A program made the position numbers and the translations under genes. This document shows, piece after piece, positions 61,106 to 64,000 of a DNA stretch of 64,000 nucleotides. The DNA comes from Hortaea werneckii (Eukaryota > Ascomycota > Dothideomycetes > Mycosphaerellales > Teratosphaeriaceae), in the NCBI GenBank assembly GCA_037044905.1, contig JBAOKB010000174.1, positions 1 through 64,000 of the forward strand. The letters run 5' to 3'. The notes beneath the pieces were generated by a model that was given only the letters and a program-made list of their open reading frames with translations, was not told where the DNA came from and ran no database searches. Within the stretch, counting starts at the first letter, position 1, and each line of letters begins with the position of its first letter.

Positions 61106-61610
61106 GCTGTGTTCTAGGTAGCGGGCACATGAGCCCAGCAAATTGGATCCATCGACATCTAAAGACACTAAAGCCCCGTGAGGAATGTACATAGGACGAC
61201 GAAACTAGACCGTAAGCCCCGTCATGTAGCATACTATGAGCCATGAACGTTGTCTAGATCAAATTCTCCGACCTGGAATTGTACGTTGCATAAAGTGAAG
61301 GTCGACGATTTCTAGCATCATGATTCCAACTACTATGTACATTAGCGGGGTATTTCCAAAGAACAAGTCCGTCCTCACTGACATCATGACTTTCCCCATA
61401 GCACCAGACAACAAAGAATGCGATCAAGCCACGTAGGTCACAACGCATTCCCATTGATATTAAAGCTTTGCGTACATCTTCATACCTATATATGTGTAAT
61501 CGCGGGATCTGCTTTTAGGTACAATTTACAAGACGCCATAAGAAACCCACTGGCCCGGAGCAGATATAACCATATATTCATCAGCAGCAGCAAAAGGCTT
61601 TTCCAACATC
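61106..61610. other. intergenic region
   Basis: 505 bp between the agmatinase gene and the 73-aa protein gene, both on the plus strand. AT-rich near 61470-61600. No ORF with coding character was seen. Confidence 0.45.
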
Positions 61611-61896
61611 ATGCCTAGCACCAAGGGCGAGCCAACTGACCCCGAACTGCGGGAGAAGATCAAAGAAGAAGTCAAGAACGAGGAGAAAGGTAAGTTGCTC
61701 CATGCTGTCAGTATCCAATGATGCGAGCCCGAGCACTGACCATTTTTCTATAGGGGGCGGCAAGGGGAGCTGGTCAGCATGGAAAGCTGGAGAATTGTCG
61801 AGGCGATATGAAGCAGCTGGTGGTGACTACAAGGACACTGGGGATAATAAGAATAAAGCGCAGAAGGGAGCTCCGGAAAAGAAAGAAGGGAATTAG
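61611..61896 (+). CDS. small conserved fungal protein (73 aa)
   Basis: Two exons (61611-61689 and 61754-61896) give 73 aa. The charged start MPSTKGEPTDPELREKIKEE is followed across the splice by GGGKGSWSAWKAGELSRRYE, then AAGGDYKDTGD and a Lys-rich tail. The WSAWKA...YEAxGGDY pattern is one I recall from short conserved proteins in Pezizomycotina, of unknown function and high predicted helix content. It has no signal peptide. The 64-nt GT-AG intron restores the frame. Confidence 0.75.
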
Positions 61897-62417
61897 GATG
61901 ATGAGAAAGAGAGACAAGCAAGGGAGGCTTGAAATCAATCAAAGTCTACCAATGGCAGACTTCCTGATTGGAAATGACTGTAAGCTATCTAAGGCTACGA
62001 AAAAAAAAAAAAAAGCATCTCTAAACACCTCTACTTGTCGATTCTTTCAGACTGGCCTCCTATTATCTCACACATTTCAGTACCTAACGTATTTCATCTC
62101 AATAGTGGAAAGCAGTCAAGATCCCACAAACAAACCTGCCAGCGAAGTCGCCATGCGTCTCACCTGGATGATGAATTACCAGTCTGAAGAAAGTCCGTAT
62201 CCGTGGCTCCGCCGCCGCAACGAGACTGTATTGATGGGAGCAGTTCATTCAGGACTATCTACGCCAAACGATGCGGAACTTCGCAACTGTTGGTCTCATA
62301 AGAGGCTCGTTAGAATCCCAGCATGCCGCAACACCAGTAAACGAAGCAATCGAGCCCTCGGTATTGCGCGTTGTCGCCGCATATGGCCAATACAGGGAAA
62401 ATATGACGGTATTGGCC
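61897..62417. other. intergenic region with poly-A run
   Basis: 521 bp between two converging genes. A run of 15 A lies at 62000-62014, an assembly-sensitive homopolymer. Plus-strand ORFs here are not convincing. Confidence 0.45.
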
Positions 62418-64000
62418 CTAGTCGGACGTCATTTTAGGTGGGTGTATGTGTGCAACGACGGTACGCTGATAGCCGACAAAGTCATCTGAACGCTCTGCCG
62501 GACCAGCTGTAGCTTCTTCATGGCTTTCTCTGAGCGCTGGAACCTCCGCAGTTAAGGTTCTTCGCTCCCAACCTTCCAATCCTTGGGCCTGGAGAAGTTG
62601 GCGTAGCAGTTGCAGCTTACCGTCAGCATCATAGGCGATCTTCTTGTGCTCGCGCACGAACAACGGCGCCCAGTAAGTGATGGTCAACGAAGTCAAGAAG
62701 ACCAGGAAGGCTACGATGCCAATGACGAGGAGTCCGATAAGAGAAAATGATTGGCTAAGACGTTGGTTAGCTCCAACAGTCGCTCTACTTCCGGAACGAT
62801 GAGGATCCTCCTAACTTACTAAGAGCCAGTGTTGGTACCGAGCTGCCTGCCGCACAGCTCCGACAGAGGCGCTCTCATCTCCATGCGAGGATACTCGTCG
62901 GGAGGCGTAATTCCAGTTTGTCCAGACCCGTTAACAGACCAAAAATTGTTCGGGTATTGTACCATCTCTAGTTGGAGGCTTGCAAGTCCTGTCTGGAACC
63001 ATGCGGTCGTTTCATCTATCCACTGATCATTTGGAAGGGAAGACGAGTCCTGAGCCGGAGGAATAACGACATCGCTAGCAATTAAGGCGGATGAAGGATT
63101 CGATGTAACCACAAAGTAACTCGAGGCCCGATGGAAAGCTAGCGCGATACGAATAGCCGTAGCCTCTTGAGTGCCAGAGAAACCGTACGAGGACGATAGG
63201 TTGTGATTAAGGAGCGAAGTTCCTAGCAGAGGCGTGCAATGATCGCTGTTATGACCACACACCTGTAATTGATCAGTGCAGGCTAGCGCTCGCACCATAT
63301 CGTCCGGTATATAGGCACCGTACGATGCTTTGCGAGTAGCGGAGAATAAAGGGTCGTAAACAGCATCGGCGTACTTGACATTGTTCGCAGCAACAAGATG
63401 AAGCGAAACATCTGCCGCTTCAACCGTAAGGTCCTCGATAGGAAGCCAATCTCCGTTACCGCGTTCGTCAGTTGCTGATACATTTGACACAACGTCAAGA
63501 TTGTGAAACGAGCTTAGAACGGTCAGTCAGTCTAGCGATAAGGGACCCAAAATACTTGATCGACTTACTTAATCGTATAGGGCTGCTCAAGTCTGCGTAG
63601 CAGGTCAGAGTGCTGCAATGTCCAGTTCGAGACGCCGGCAACAGGACCAAGGAACACTCGCGAGGTATTCCACAGCTCTTGGCCTGTTACCTCCTCCGTC
63701 AAAATTTCCGTGCGATCTTGAATGTCGAGGACCGAGCAAGTAGTCACCTTGCGGAAATCCACGCGGTCTGCGGGCACCGCATTAACACCAAGATGGACGT
63801 GCGAGTTGAGCTTCCCGGTATCATACCTTACGGCTCCGCTTCTTCCTAAAAGACAGCGGTTACCGAAGGGACATGTTACCTCCTGCTGAATCGTGTAGGG
63901 GAGCCTGGCGCTTGCAAAATCATTGCAAATAGCGGACCCATGTAGGCCTCGGTAGCATTCTTCGGCGTAAGCTCTACTCTGCCTCATGTCTTTCATATAC
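62418..64000 (-). CDS. membrane-anchored extracellular protein of a fungal family, 5' end outside the window
   Basis: Partial gene; the frame is open to the window edge. Exons 64000-63569, 63512-62820 and 62754-62418 join in frame. The visible N-part has spaced cysteines (TCPFGNRCLLG, GLHGSAICND), DTGKLNSHVHLGVNAVP and RVDFRKVTTCSV, a pattern I recall in Pezizomycotina multi-span proteins of unknown role. Sequons (NVSATD, NLSSSY) indicate a lumenal or outer domain. A transmembrane helix (SFSLIGLLVIGIVAFLVFL) is created across the last splice. The cytoplasmic tail has AYDADGKLQLLRQLLQAQGL. Extra N-terminal membrane spans are likely beyond the window. Confidence 0.75.

Overview
This window is nuclear DNA of a filamentous ascomycete (Pezizomycotina). 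Genes are compact, with introns of mostly 43-133 nt, GT-AG borders and CTGAC/CTAAC-like branch sites. The families are typical of that group: CFEM protein, Zn2Cys6 regulator with a fungal_trans domain, Whi2-like BTB protein, Atp10, Acl4 and an NatA subunit. The mix of small fungus-specific proteins suggests Dothideomycetes, but that is an inference. No tRNA, rRNA, CRISPR array or intact transposon was seen. Exon borders were placed by eye from splice signals and family conservation.

Layout. 0.3-3.1 kb: a mitochondrial membrane protein of unknown function, divergent from beta-tubulin. 3.1-7.2 kb: gene-poor, with a telomere-like repeat, one cysteine-rich surface-protein exon and a broken ORF. 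7.2-11.5 kb: SF3a2, tubulin cofactor E and a CHORD/CS co-chaperone. 11.7-17.2 kb: a 3-dehydroshikimate dehydratase-like enzyme, a PhyH-family dioxygenase and a Zn2Cys6 regulator. 18-24.7 kb: Vps37, a glutaredoxin-like protein, an HpcH/HpaI aldolase, a Cys/His-rich protein, Psf1 and a family X DNA polymerase. 25.7-31.2 kb: RPL35, the SNARE Gos1, Atp10 and an HMG-box factor. 33.8-41 kb: the Rpl4 chaperone Acl4, a Grn1-domain protein, a zinc alcohol dehydrogenase and a Whi2-like protein. 41.4-49.3 kb: a 929-aa fungal protein with a HicA-like tail, Tex1, Gid4 and Mago nashi. 49.8-64 kb: beta-COP, a CFEM protein, Naa15, Fpg DNA glycosylase, a secreted-type agmatinase ending in RDEL, a 73-aa protein and a membrane-anchored ectodomain protein cut by the window end.

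Most of the window is housekeeping: mRNA splicing and export, tubulin biogenesis, vesicle traffic, ribosome assembly, DNA replication and repair. Many neighbours are head to head and share short promoters.

The most interesting unit is at 11.7-17.2 kb. Two near-identical 16-bp inverted repeats of form CGGAA-N6-TTCCG lie in the dehydratase/dioxygenase divergent promoter and in the promoter of the adjacent Zn2Cys6 gene. I found no other copy by eye. This looks like a small self-contained regulon of unknown substrate. Other points of note are the RDEL-tailed agmatinase, the HicA-like domain, an MCB box at psf1, a CFEM domain lacking two of its eight cysteines, and several unusual intron arrangements.
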